Source: JAUXEH01 sp965533275 (GTDB lineage Bacteria; Acidobacteriota; Aminicenantia; Aminicenantales; Aminicenantaceae). Taken from it: a DNA stretch of 64,000 nucleotides. Below, piece by piece: positions 35,768 through 43,421 of the stretch (the stretch's first letter is position 1; every line of letters starts with the position of its first letter). Below the pieces are notes generated by a model. The model did no database searches. It was not told the DNA's origin and saw nothing but the letters and a program-made list of their open reading frames with translations. The stretch spans positions 10,427-74,426 of the forward strand of contig CBESWG010000014.1 of the NCBI GenBank assembly GCA_965533275.1, in the 5' to 3' direction. A program made the position numbers and the translations under genes.

Positions 35768-36693
35768 GATGTGCGCTTCACGGCATAGATCTCGAAGGAG
35801 TCGCCGAGTGCCAATTTTATAGGAATTCGGCGCCAAAAAGAAGCGAGGCGTGGATTTTTGACCAGTATTTTTAGCAGGGAGATCCGGGTGATCAGGTAGT
35901 GGGCGCTGAAGGTCCAGGCATAGCGCCGCGTCCTGAGGATCTTCAGCCCAGCCCGGTCCAGGGCCGTTCGAAGGCTTCGATGCGAGAAGTAGGCGAGGTG
36001 GGCGGGCCGGTAGTGCCACCAACGCGATCCGGCCAGGCGTGCAGCCAGGCTGTTGATGTCGGGAGTCACGAGGCACAGAATCCCATCGCCTCGGAGGATC
36101 TCCCCGGCCTTGGCCAGGGCGGCTCCGGGATCGGGGATGTGTTCGATGAAATCGATCATGGTGACGGCGGCGTACCTGTCTCTGGTGTTCTCACTTGTCT
36201 CAAAATCACCGGCCTGAACTCTGAGGCCGTACCTGTCCTGCGCCGTCTTTACGGCCCAGGAACTCGGCTCCACGCCTTCCGGCTCCCATCCCCTATCTTG
36301 GGCCATGTTCATGAGGATCCCGGTGGCTGCCCCCACATCGAACAGGGGCCCCCTTTCCGGCCGCAATTTTTCCAGCCGGTTGAGGATGCGCTCGAAGTTT
36401 TTCTGCCGGCCCCCAGCCTCCTCCTGATACATGGGATCGACGATGTCCGCATACAGGGACTGGATGAAATCCGGGGATGGCCTGGGATTGGCAAAGACAT
36501 GCGTACAGTCCGCGCAGCGCTCCAGAGCCCAGATCTTCCCGTAGGCCTTGTCCGTGATCTTGATGTCTTCCGGAGTGAGAGCCTGGGCGTCGATGTTGGC
36601 GGTGCGAAAGGCGGACAGGGAGCGCCCGCCGCATACGGGACAGGCCTCGAGGCGCTGCATCGAATGCGCCTCCCGCTCTTCCTGTTCCGTCAT
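35764..36693 (-). CDS. Class I SAM methyltransferase with N-terminal zinc ribbon
   Basis: A 309-residue protein: zinc ribbon CPVCGG...CADC (residues ~19-62), then a Rossmann methyltransferase domain with motif I LFDVGAATGILMNMAQ, EPEGVEPSSWAV, and the post-II TMIDFIEHIPDPGAAL followed by GGDGILCLVTPD-like DGILCLVTPDI. This architecture is typical of sugar or lipid-linked glycan methyltransferases. GGAGG stands upstream of the ATG. Coupled to the UbiA gene. Confidence 0.83.
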   Translation of the reverse strand: MTEQEEREAHSMQRLEACPVCGGRSLSAFRTANIDAQALTPEDIKITDKAYGKIWALERCADCTHVFANPRPSPDFIQSLYADIVDPMYQEEAGGRQKNFERILNRLEKLRPERGPLFDVGAATGILMNMAQDRGWEPEGVEPSSWAVKTAQDRYGLRVQAGDFETSENTRDRYAAVTMIDFIEHIPDPGAALAKAGEILRGDGILCLVTPDINSLAARLAGSRWWHYRPAHLAYFSHRSLRTALDRAGLKILRTRRYAWTFSAHYLITRISLLKILVKNPRLASFWRRIPIKLALGDSFEIYAVKRTS

Positions 36694-36717
36694 GTTCCTG
36701 CCGTATCCCTCCAGGGG

Positions 36718-37062
36718 CTAGATCTCCACGTCCATCTTCAGGAGGAAGAGGTCTGTGCCCTGGAGTGTCTTGAGGTCCATGGATCCGCACTCATCGCATA
36801 TCGCGATCAGGTCGTCCTTGATCATCTGGGTGTGACAGACGTTGCACTCCACTTTGAACGGGACTTCGACGGTCTCCAGCTCCGCTTCGGCGGCGATGGT
36901 GTCCTTCTTGTATATATCGAAGGAGGTTTTCAGGAGTTCGGGGATTGCACCGGAAAGCTGGCCGACTTGGAGCTTGACCGATACGATCCTCTTTGACCCT
37001 TTCTCGGCAGCCTTCTCCTCCAGGATCTCGAACAGGCTGGCGATGAGGGAAAGCTCATGCAT
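36718..37062 (-). CDS. hypA: Hydrogenase nickel-incorporation protein HypA
   Basis: A 114-residue nickel chaperone starting MHELS, giving the Ni2+ ligand His2 and Glu3, with a structural zinc site from CNVC and CDEC (residues ~74-93). It delivers Ni2+ together with HypB to the large subunits of [NiFe] hydrogenases. It overlaps the hypB 3' end by 8 bp. hypC, D, E and F are not in the window. Confidence 0.93.
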   Translation of the reverse strand: MHELSLIASLFEILEEKAAEKGSKRIVSVKLQVGQLSGAIPELLKTSFDIYKKDTIAAEAELETVEVPFKVECNVCHTQMIKDDLIAICDECGSMDLKTLQGTDLFLLKMDVEI

Positions 37063-37726
37063 GGTCTTGGCGCAGTCTGTGGAGTTGGTCGATCAAGTAG
37101 TCTGCAAACTCTCTCATCCCGGACCCGCTCACGGAGGACACCACGAAGGTCTGCAGCCTCGGGTTGATCTCCAGGGCTTCCCTGCGGGCCTGTTCGATGT
37201 CGAAGGGCAGGGGGGGTACCAGGTCGGTCTTGGTGAGGAGCATGCACTGGGAGGAAAGAAAAACCTGGGGGTATTTCTTGGGTTTGTCGTCTCCTTCCGG
37301 AGTGGAGAGCAGGACGCAGCGAATGGTCTCCCCCAGGTCGAAGCTGGCCGGGCACACCAGATTGCCAACGTTCTCGATGAACAGGAAATCCAGGCCTTCC
37401 GGTATCTCGGGGGAGAGCTTCCCGATCATCTTGGCTTCCAGATGACAGGCCCCCCCGGTCGTGATCTGCCAGGCCGGGATCCCCTTGGCCCGGATGCGTT
37501 CCGCGTCCCGTTCAGTCTCGATGTCTCCCTCTATGACGGCCATGCTGAACTCGGGCCGCAGCAGGCCGGCCAGGGCCTCCAGGAGGGTCGTCTTGCCCGC
37601 ACCCGGGGAGGAGATGAGGTTGAGGACCAGGATGCCCCGGGCGCTCAGCTGCTCCCGGATCTCCTTGGCCACGGCCTTGTTGGAGCCGAGCAGGTCTTTG
37701 AGGACCAGGACTTCCTTCTTGATCAT
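37055..37726 (-). CDS. hypB: Hydrogenase nickel-incorporation GTPase HypB
   Basis: A SIMIBI GTPase of 223 residues: P-loop SSPGAGKTTLLEAL, VIEGDIETERDAERI, TGGACHLEA (metal-site Cys-His), FIENVGNLVCPASFDLG and the base motif TKTD. The N-terminal His-rich or CxxCGC extension of some homologues is missing, so nickel storage is unlikely. It overlaps the protease gene upstream (ATGA) and hypA downstream. Confidence 0.94.
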   Translation of the reverse strand: MIKKEVLVLKDLLGSNKAVAKEIREQLSARGILVLNLISSPGAGKTTLLEALAGLLRPEFSMAVIEGDIETERDAERIRAKGIPAWQITTGGACHLEAKMIGKLSPEIPEGLDFLFIENVGNLVCPASFDLGETIRCVLLSTPEGDDKPKKYPQVFLSSQCMLLTKTDLVPPLPFDIEQARREALEINPRLQTFVVSSVSGSGMREFADYLIDQLHRLRQDHA

Positions 37727-38202
37727 CGATCCTCCAACAGCCCCTTGAGAGAGGCGATGATCTTGGGGATGGCGGCGGTCATTTCAGGTGTCAATCCCTC
37801 TCCCATCCGGTACAGGTCCTTGGCCTCCACGGCGATGACATCGATCCGCTCCGGCACATGCATGCCTGAGTGGCGCCCGATCTCCAGGGCCTGCGGGATG
37901 GACACATAGTGGGGGGAAGGCCCGGGGATGTGGCGGAGGTCCTCACCCCGAAGATGTGAAACCCGCCCTGTTATCGGCTGGCTGCGCTTGATGGTGTCGA
38001 TGAGGATGACGCGGTCGAAGCCTTCGATAACATCGAGGAGCTTCAGGCCCGTCAGCGAACACTCCAGCAGCTCGATTCCCTCGAGGTAGGCCGTGTCGTT
38101 CTTCCCATTTTCGCGCTGCTGTTGGAGGAGGCGCACCACGTGGTTGCCGACGCCGTCGTCGCCGAACAGGTCGTTTCCGAGTCCCAGGATCAGGGTCTTC
38201 AT
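37723..38202 (-). CDS. Stand-alone hydrogenase maturation protease
   Basis: A 159-residue nickel-dependent endopeptidase of the HyaD/HybD/HycI family, which trims the C-terminus of a [NiFe] large subunit after Ni insertion. Metal ligands are visible in LGLGNDLFGDDGVG, VILIDTIKRS and SPHYVSI (Asp, Asp, His). Its probable client is MvhA at 49-50.5 kb, whose C-terminal extension is intact, because the group 3b large subunit carries its own protease domain. First gene of the protease-hypB-hypA unit. Confidence 0.9.
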   Translation of the reverse strand: MKTLILGLGNDLFGDDGVGNHVVRLLQQQRENGKNDTAYLEGIELLECSLTGLKLLDVIEGFDRVILIDTIKRSQPITGRVSHLRGEDLRHIPGPSPHYVSIPQALEIGRHSGMHVPERIDVIAVEAKDLYRMGEGLTPEMTAAIPKIIASLKGLLEDR

Positions 38203-38225
38203 GTCGCTTTCCAGAATGAAGGTAT

Positions 38226-38253
38226 ATTATAAACTCTCCGGGCATTAATGCAA
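38226..38253 (-). promoter_or_regulatory. Sigma-70 promoter of the maturation operon
   Basis: On the minus strand TTGCAT (38248-38253), 16 bp, TATAAT (38226-38231), 24 bp before the protease ATG. Confidence 0.6.
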
Positions 38254-38350
38254 GCCGTGCGGCCGCTCTGTGGTCGCGGTCATCGGCCCGCAGCCGGAAG
38301 AGGGCTGGAGGCCCTACTGGAAGGGCGTCAACGGGGACACAAGGAGTCGA

Positions 38351-39457
38351 TTAAGCGGGCGGGGCTTTGGGGAGACGCACTGTAAAGACGCTACCGGCCC
38401 CGGCCTCGCTGGCCAGCTGGATCTGGCCGCCATGGGCTTCTACGATCTTTTTGGCGATGGTCAGCCCCAGGCCGGAGCCCCTGTCTCCGGAGCGCTGGCT
38501 CCGGTTGATCTGGTAGAACTGATCGAAAACAAAGGGGAGGTGTTCCGGGGAGATCCCGACACCCGTATCGGTCACATCCACGTTGATGTGTTCCGGTTCT
38601 TCGCGGATGATGACGTCCACCGAGCCGCCCTCCCTGTTGTACTTGATGGCGTTGGCGATGAGATTGGAGAAGACCTGTTCTATAGACTCCGCGTCGGCCA
38701 GAGCCAGGTCGCGGCTTGTGCTGGGGGCCAGCCTCAGCGTTATGTTGTGTTCATCAGTGAGGCCCTGGAGGAAATCGATCAGCTTGGCCAGCAGGGGTTC
38801 CAGGTGGGTCGGCTTGAGCAGGTTCACCAGCTGCCCCCCGTTCATGCGGGCGATGCTCAACCAGTCGTTGATCAGGTTGAGCAGCCCTTCCAGCCGGATC
38901 TTGGCCTTCTCGATCATGTCCTTCTGGCGGGCGGCGATCTCCCCCACATGGCCTCCCAGGATAACTTCGAAATACTGGGCAACGGCCACCAGGGGGCTGC
39001 GCAGCTGGTGAGAAACCATGGTGATGAAATTTTCTTCGATGAGTTTCTTCTCCCGGCGCAGGGATTCTGCCTCCTGCTGCAGCTGCTTGCGTTCGATACC
39101 GCGGCGGATGATGAGGCGGAGTTCCTCTGGGGTAAAGGGCTTGGGCAGGAAGTCATAGGCCCCCCGCTTCATGGCCTCCACGGCGGAATCCACTGTGGCG
39201 TAGCCGGTGATGACGATGGGGATGATATCTGGGTTGATCTTCCTCACCTGGTCCAGGACCTCGAGCCCCCCGATTCCCGGCATTTTGAGATCAATGAGCA
39301 CGAAATCCGGATGGGATTTCTGAAGCTTGGCCAAGCCGACCTCGCCTTTTTCGGCCGAATCGGTCTTAAAGCCTTCTCTGGCCAGGATCAGGCAGCAGGA
39401 GTCCCGCATCGACTCTTCATCATCGATTACCAATACACTGTACTTTTTCTCTTCCAT
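38351..39457 (-). CDS. Receiver-histidine kinase hybrid (REC-HisKA-HATPase)
   Basis: A 368-residue cytosolic protein. The N-terminal receiver has the phosphoacceptor in DFVLIDLKMPG and IVITGYATVDSAVEAMKRGAYDFLPKPFTPEEL; a short coiled linker leads to the HisKA His box (TMVSHQLRSPL) and an ATPase domain (NLIANAIKYN, DTGVGI, GSGLGLTI). A soluble kinase with an N-terminal REC is probably controlled by phosphorelay. Three consecutive ATGs (39463, 39460, 39457) follow AAGGA; the third has the best spacing. Confidence 0.88.
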   Translation of the reverse strand: MEEKKYSVLVIDDEESMRDSCCLILAREGFKTDSAEKGEVGLAKLQKSHPDFVLIDLKMPGIGGLEVLDQVRKINPDIIPIVITGYATVDSAVEAMKRGAYDFLPKPFTPEELRLIIRRGIERKQLQQEAESLRREKKLIEENFITMVSHQLRSPLVAVAQYFEVILGGHVGEIAARQKDMIEKAKIRLEGLLNLINDWLSIARMNGGQLVNLLKPTHLEPLLAKLIDFLQGLTDEHNITLRLAPSTSRDLALADAESIEQVFSNLIANAIKYNREGGSVDVIIREEPEHINVDVTDTGVGISPEHLPFVFDQFYQINRSQRSGDRGSGLGLTIAKKIVEAHGGQIQLASEAGAGSVFTVRLPKAPPA

Positions 39458-39487
39458 CATCATCCTTATTGAGTGATCTGGTGGCGG

Positions 39488-39515
39488 GGGAGTGCGGTGC
39501 GCACAACGCACTCCC
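39488..39515. other. Hairpin between the response regulator and kinase genes
   Basis: GGGAGTGCG, 10-nt loop, CGCACTCCC: a 9-bp stem in the 164-bp gap ahead of the kinase gene. It may stabilise or attenuate the message; no T-run. Confidence 0.4.
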
Positions 39516-39621
39516 TCCCGTTCTATCTCAATATGCCTTCTATCTCAGCGAAGATCTGCTAGTTAGAGAAAGGCTGGGCAGTGGCCGCCGCCGACGGGCA
39601 GGACGCCTTTCCCTCCGTGCC

Positions 39622-40029
39622 TCATTTTTTCAGAAGCCCTTCGATCCGAGCGATGAGATCATCCGGCTTGACGGGCTTGTCGATGTAGTCGTCGGGTCCG
39701 CAGAGGCCTTGGTCTTCGCCCTTGAACTGGAACCGGGAGCCGGTCATCTCTTTGACAGCAGATACGAAGATGACAGGGGTGTCCGCTACATCCTTGAACT
39801 CCTTGGCGGTCTTGATGGCATGGCAGAGCGAAAATCCGTCGAACAGGCTGTCCATCATGATGTCGAGCAGGATGAGATCGGGCTTTTCGGCCAGAATCTT
39901 TTCCTTGCCTTCCTTGGGGTTGCTTGCGGTCACGACTTGGTAGAGAGAGGACTGCAGGATAGGGGTGATGGCGTCTCTGAAGTCCGGATCATCGTCGATG
40001 ATCATGATTTTGGCTTTTGCATTTTCCAT
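39622..40029 (-). CDS. Single-domain response regulator
   Basis: A 135-residue CheY-type receiver: acidic pair in IIDDDPDF, phosphoacceptor in LILLDIMMDSLFDGF, and Lys in YIDKPVKPDDL. The loop after the phosphoacceptor is longer than usual. No output domain, so it acts through protein contacts or as a phosphate shuttle for the neighbouring kinase. AAAGGAG precedes the ATG. Second gene of the sigma-54 operon. Confidence 0.88.
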   Translation of the reverse strand: MENAKAKIMIIDDDPDFRDAITPILQSSLYQVVTASNPKEGKEKILAEKPDLILLDIMMDSLFDGFSLCHAIKTAKEFKDVADTPVIFVSAVKEMTGSRFQFKGEDQGLCGPDDYIDKPVKPDDLIARIEGLLKK

Positions 40030-40041
40030 TGAATAACTCCT

Positions 40042-40413
40042 TTATTTATTGAAGGCGTTATGAATCGCCAGCTTAAGCTCGTCTTTGCTGAAGGATTTGA
40101 TGAAATAGAAAAAGATATCCTGTTCCCGGACTTTGGCTTCCAGCTCTCTGGTGTTTGTCTTGGTAGTCATGATGATCTTGAGGGCGGGGTTGATGTTCTT
40201 CAGGATGGAGACGGCCTCGTAGCCCTTCATCTCCGGGAGATCTACGTCCAGGATCATGCAGGTAACGGAGTTGCCGGAGAGCATCTTGATGGCATCCGTC
40301 AGGCAGCTGCCCGTGTCCACCGCATAATCCTCGTTGCGCAGGAAGGAGGCCATGACCATGCGTTCATCATGATTCGGATCGATGATGAGTATCTGCTTTT
40401 CAGTTTCTGTCAT
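40042..40413 (-). CDS. Single-domain response regulator
   Basis: A 123-residue receiver with LIIDPNHDER (acidic site), phosphoacceptor in CMILDVDLPEMKG and switch/Lys region MTTKTNTREL...YFIKSFSKDEL. The first acidic position is Asp-Pro rather than Asp-Asp, so Mg2+ binding may be altered. First gene after a strong sigma-54 promoter; it lies downstream of the group 3b hydrogenase operon. Confidence 0.85.
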   Translation of the reverse strand: MTETEKQILIIDPNHDERMVMASFLRNEDYAVDTGSCLTDAIKMLSGNSVTCMILDVDLPEMKGYEAVSILKNINPALKIIMTTKTNTRELEAKVREQDIFFYFIKSFSKDELKLAIHNAFNK

Positions 40414-40439
40414 TGTATCATCCTCGGGAGGGAGTAAAG

Positions 40440-40455
40440 TGCAAGTATTGTGCCA
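40440..40455 (-). promoter_or_regulatory. Sigma-54 promoter of the REC-REC-kinase operon
   Basis: On the minus strand TGGCACA-ATAC-TTGCA, a full match to the -24/-12 consensus (GG-N10-GC). Predicted transcription start near 40429, 16 nt before the first ATG (40413), which is preceded by GAGGA. Confidence 0.85.
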
Positions 40456-40569
40456 ACCCGGGCGGACAGGGGGACTCTTGGGAGCTAGAGGTAAGCCATT
40501 GAAAATAAAGCAAAAACAGGCGATCCGAAAAAGGGCCCGGCAGTTGGATCTGATGGGTCCTGCTCAGCC

Positions 40570-40584
40570 GGGGAAAAATTCCCC
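40570..40584. promoter_or_regulatory. Candidate enhancer (UAS) dyad for the sigma-54 activator
   Basis: GGGGAA-AAA-TTCCCC, centre 136 bp from the -12 C of the promoter at 40440. A related dyad stands at the same distance from the other sigma-54 promoter (45557-45571). Confidence 0.6.
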
Positions 40585-40606
40585 ACGCCTGTTTCACTTC
40601 TCCTTA

Positions 40607-40714
40607 GGGACGTTCCCCAAAGGGACACCCTGCCGGGCCAAAACCGGGTGGTCTATTGATCAGAATCGTCCTTGGGGTATGCGGTAATTAGGGTGTCCCT
40701 TTGGGGGACGTCCC
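40607..40714. repeat. REP-like inverted repeat, two 25-nt arms
   Basis: Arms 40607-40631 and 40690-40714 are complementary at nearly every position (23 of 25). The arm core reads ACGTTCCCCAAAGGGACACC. The arms are separated by 58 nt. It resembles the palindromic extragenic elements mobilised by REP-associated transposases, but none is encoded here. Confidence 0.6.
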
Positions 40715-40729
40715 CCAGGGGGGAAGGAA

Positions 40730-40761
40730 GGGCCCGGTCTTAAGGAGGGGAGACCGGGCCC
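40730..40761. terminator. GC-rich hairpin downstream of the group 3b operon
   Basis: GGGCCCGGTCT, 10-nt loop, AGACCGGGCCC: perfect 11-bp stem, 120 bp after the end of the fused large-subunit gene. There is no T-run on either strand, so it is either a Rho-assisted stop or a 3' stabiliser. Confidence 0.45.
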
Positions 40762-40880
40762 CTATATTAGGATGAAAAACCGTCCAGTTGGGGTATATGT
40801 TGATGCAGGAAGAAAAAGGGGGGGAAGATATTTTTATACTGGACGATCTTATGCTTCATCTTTTTCTTCTTCGTTTGCCT

Positions 40881-42626
40881 TCAGTTTGTCAGCTGTGTCA
40901 GGACCTTCTCCATGGCCTGGCGGACCTCGGTGCCGATCCCTTCGCCTTCGGTCAGGGAGCCGGCCTGGATTCCTAAGAGGAACGCATTCTGCATCTGCCG
41001 GGGATCCAGGATCTCCGTGACGATGGGCAGGATCTTGTGGCTCAGCCTGATGTTCTGGAGTACTATCTGCATGGGCAGGAGTGTCACCTTGCCGGGAGCC
41101 TGCTGCAGATCGACGGCGTCGAGCAGGATGAAGGGCTGTGAGTCGCCTTTGGAGTACAGGCCGTCGCTTTCCTCGATCTCGGACTCGAGCCAGACGTTGT
41201 CCACGCCCCGCTGTCTCAGTGCGCGGGCCAGCTCGATGCCGGCGGCATCGTCGCCCAGTGCAGGATTCCCTATCCCGATAAAGACGGGTGAACCCTGGTC
41301 CCGGACTTCGGACAGTCGAAGCTGCCAGTCGTTTTCCGGTGCGTTGTGGATCTCAGCCATGTGTGCGGAGCAGCTGATGCAGGGATCGTAAGCGCGAACC
41401 ACGATCTCCAGGTGCTTACGGATGTCCTCATCGCCTTTGCCCTCGTCCAGGAGAGCCTGGGCCGCGGTGTGGCCGTAGCGCTCGATGTCCGCGGCGTTCT
41501 GTGCCGTGGGTGTGATGATGTCGGCGTAGGAGACCTTGCCGCCCGTGACCTCGTGGTGGTGGATGAGGAGTCCTCTTGGCGCCTCGACCAGCCCGGTCCC
41601 TTTTCCGTCTTTGGGGGTGTACTCGATGCGGGAGCCTTCGTCCTCGAGCTTCAGGAACTCGTCCACCAGCTCGGGGATGCGCTCAAAGGCATACATGATC
41701 TCCAGGGCCCGGGAGGGATTGTGGTAGAACGGATTGGTCTTCCAGCTGTCGTTGAAGTATTTCTGGAACATCTTACCCGCCTCTCCCTGCAGCCTCTCGC
41801 CCAGATTCACGATCCGCGCCAGGGCGCCGACCGTATAGGCGTTCCCGTTGTAGCGGCTGTGCTTGGCATAGGAGTGGGGCACCACAAATTCGTTGGTGAC
41901 CCGGGTGTAGTCATCCCGGAAGTATTTCTCTCCCGTTGAGATCAGGATCTCGTCTCCCCAGAATCCGAACTTGTTGCCTCCGGGCTCGCAGCACACGTAC
42001 TGCGTCTCTGCTACGGGAACTTTCGGGTAGTCGATGCCGCAGAACAGGTCCACGGTCTTGAACACGAAGGGCATGAACTGGATAGCGCGCTCCTTGATGA
42101 AGAGCATCTCTTCCCGGGTGGGCCATTTGCCGAAGCCGCCCACAACGGCGTTCTCACCGTGGATGAAGCGCCCATTGGTGACCTTCATGATGTGGTTGCC
42201 GTAGTGCTTCATCTCCAGCGCGATCTTCACCTCGAACTCGTACTCGGAGGCCATGGCGATGGCATTGGGGAATCCAAGGAAGTCCGGCAGGGCCAGGTAA
42301 AAGGTGTGGAGCGAGTGGCTCTCGACGAACTCCCCCATGTGCATGAGCTCACGCATGATATAGGCCTTGCGGGAGATCTTGATGTCCATGGCGTTTTCCA
42401 GGGCCCTGAGCACGCCGTTCTTGTGCGAGCAGGTGCAGATGGCGCAGATGCGAGGGGACATGCTGGCATCTTCTTCTGGAGTGCGGCCCAGCACCAGTTT
42501 TTCGATCAGGCGGGGCCCTTCGTTGACGGTGAACCTCACATCGCTGACGACGCTGCCGTCGATGGTGGCGTGGATGCCGCCATTGCCCTCGACTCTAGCC
42601 AGATGATCTATGCCTACGACTTTCAT
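40881..42626 (-). CDS. Group 3b [NiFe] hydrogenase large subunit fused to its own maturation protease
   Basis: A 581-residue fusion. Residues 1-422 are a group 3b large (alpha) subunit: L1 motif RICAIC (Cys61, Cys64) and L2 motif DPCISCSAH (Cys416, Cys419, His422) bind the NiFe centre. Normally a peptidase cuts just after this His. Here the chain continues without a stop into a maturation peptidase domain (residues ~446-581) with GIGNPALGDDAAG, LLDAVD (Asp503) and LSHKILP (His530), all three metal-ligand regions present. The ATG at 42626 overlaps the small-subunit stop (ATGA). Likely a self-processing precursor for H2/NADP(H) turnover. Confidence 0.93.
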   Translation of the reverse strand: MKVVGIDHLARVEGNGGIHATIDGSVVSDVRFTVNEGPRLIEKLVLGRTPEEDASMSPRICAICTCSHKNGVLRALENAMDIKISRKAYIMRELMHMGEFVESHSLHTFYLALPDFLGFPNAIAMASEYEFEVKIALEMKHYGNHIMKVTNGRFIHGENAVVGGFGKWPTREEMLFIKERAIQFMPFVFKTVDLFCGIDYPKVPVAETQYVCCEPGGNKFGFWGDEILISTGEKYFRDDYTRVTNEFVVPHSYAKHSRYNGNAYTVGALARIVNLGERLQGEAGKMFQKYFNDSWKTNPFYHNPSRALEIMYAFERIPELVDEFLKLEDEGSRIEYTPKDGKGTGLVEAPRGLLIHHHEVTGGKVSYADIITPTAQNAADIERYGHTAAQALLDEGKGDEDIRKHLEIVVRAYDPCISCSAHMAEIHNAPENDWQLRLSEVRDQGSPVFIGIGNPALGDDAAGIELARALRQRGVDNVWLESEIEESDGLYSKGDSQPFILLDAVDLQQAPGKVTLLPMQIVLQNIRLSHKILPIVTEILDPRQMQNAFLLGIQAGSLTEGEGIGTEVRQAMEKVLTQLTN

Positions 42627-43411
42627 TTTGGCTCCTTGTTTTTGAATTGCTCGAAGAATTCCTGGAATTTCGAACCGGAGTAGTTGGACATGCGCTTCTT
42701 GATGGCCTCGATGTCGAAGCCCTTTTCCTGCAGCAGGTGGTACTCGGAGGTCAGGTTGGCTCCCTCCGCAGGTCCCCAGCAGCCGTAGCAGGGCACGTTG
42801 TGATCGGGGCACACGGCGCCGCAGCCGTCGGCGGTGAGGGGCCCCAGGCAGGGGATGCCCTTCTTCAGCAGGCAGTCGTTCTCGTGGTACTTGCAGGTGA
42901 CGCACACGGGCACCGGGTAGTTCTCGGGCGGGGCGCCCTGCACCACGCGGGTGAAGAAGTTCAGGAACTGGTCCTTGCCCACCGGGCATCCGGGAAGATA
43001 GAAATCCACGTCGATGTAGGCGTCGATGGGTTTGGAGTGTACCGCTTTTGTGTGTGTGAAGTCGGTGTTGCCGTAGACCTCTTTAAGGTTCTCGGCCCAC
43101 TCTTCTTCGCTGAACCGGGCCTGGATGCCGCCCACGGTGGCACAGAGTCCGAAGGCCACAACGATGCTGGCCCTCTTCCGGATGTCCTTGAGCTCCTCGA
43201 TCTCCCTCTCTGTGGAGACCGAACCCTCGACCAGGGCTACGTCCAGGTCGCCGTCGATGTTGTCGCTCTTGGCCATGAGGAAAGACTGGATGTCCACGGC
43301 CTTAAAGATGTCGATCAGCTCCATCTCGCAGTCGAGGATGAGGAGCCCGTCCCCGGCGCATCCGGTCAGTTCATAAATTCCGATTTTAAGTTTTTTGCTG
43401 TTGTCGCTCAT
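42623..43411 (-). CDS. Group 3b [NiFe] hydrogenase small (delta) subunit
   Basis: A 262-residue subunit carrying the electron relay next to the NiFe site. ELTGCAGD (Cys18), FGLCATVGG and LPGCPVGKDQ give proximal-cluster ligands, and cysteine clusters in CVTCKYHENDC, CLGPLTADGCGAVC and CYGC the further 4Fe-4S clusters. It has no signal peptide, so the enzyme is cytoplasmic. It overlaps the large-subunit gene and follows the gamma subunit by 10 bp in the hydBGDA order known from the Pyrococcus sulfhydrogenase type. Confidence 0.92.
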   Translation of the reverse strand: MSDNSKKLKIGIYELTGCAGDGLLILDCEMELIDIFKAVDIQSFLMAKSDNIDGDLDVALVEGSVSTEREIEELKDIRKRASIVVAFGLCATVGGIQARFSEEEWAENLKEVYGNTDFTHTKAVHSKPIDAYIDVDFYLPGCPVGKDQFLNFFTRVVQGAPPENYPVPVCVTCKYHENDCLLKKGIPCLGPLTADGCGAVCPDHNVPCYGCWGPAEGANLTSEYHLLQEKGFDIEAIKKRMSNYSGSKFQEFFEQFKNKEPK

Positions 43412-43421
43412 GGTCGTCCTC

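Larger units (their letters stand above)
40414..40880. other. Intergenic control region, 467 bp without a gene
   Basis: No convincing coding frame. In order it holds a sigma-54 promoter (40440-40455), a GGGGAA-N3-TTCCCC dyad (40570-40584), a 25-nt inverted repeat (40607-40714), an 11-bp GC hairpin (40730-40761) and a looser inverted repeat CGTCCAGT/ACTGGACG (40781-40845) close to the end of the hydrogenase operon. Confidence 0.7.

Noticed and set aside
40414..40880. CRISPR array or insertion sequence
   Set aside because: There is one inverted pair only, with no regularly spaced direct repeats, transposase frame or target duplication.
40881..41362. Protease domain as a separate gene starting at the internal ATG (Met423)
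   Set aside because: No stop codon separates it from the large subunit and no good ribosome site precedes the ATG; internal initiation stays possible but a separate gene call is not supported.
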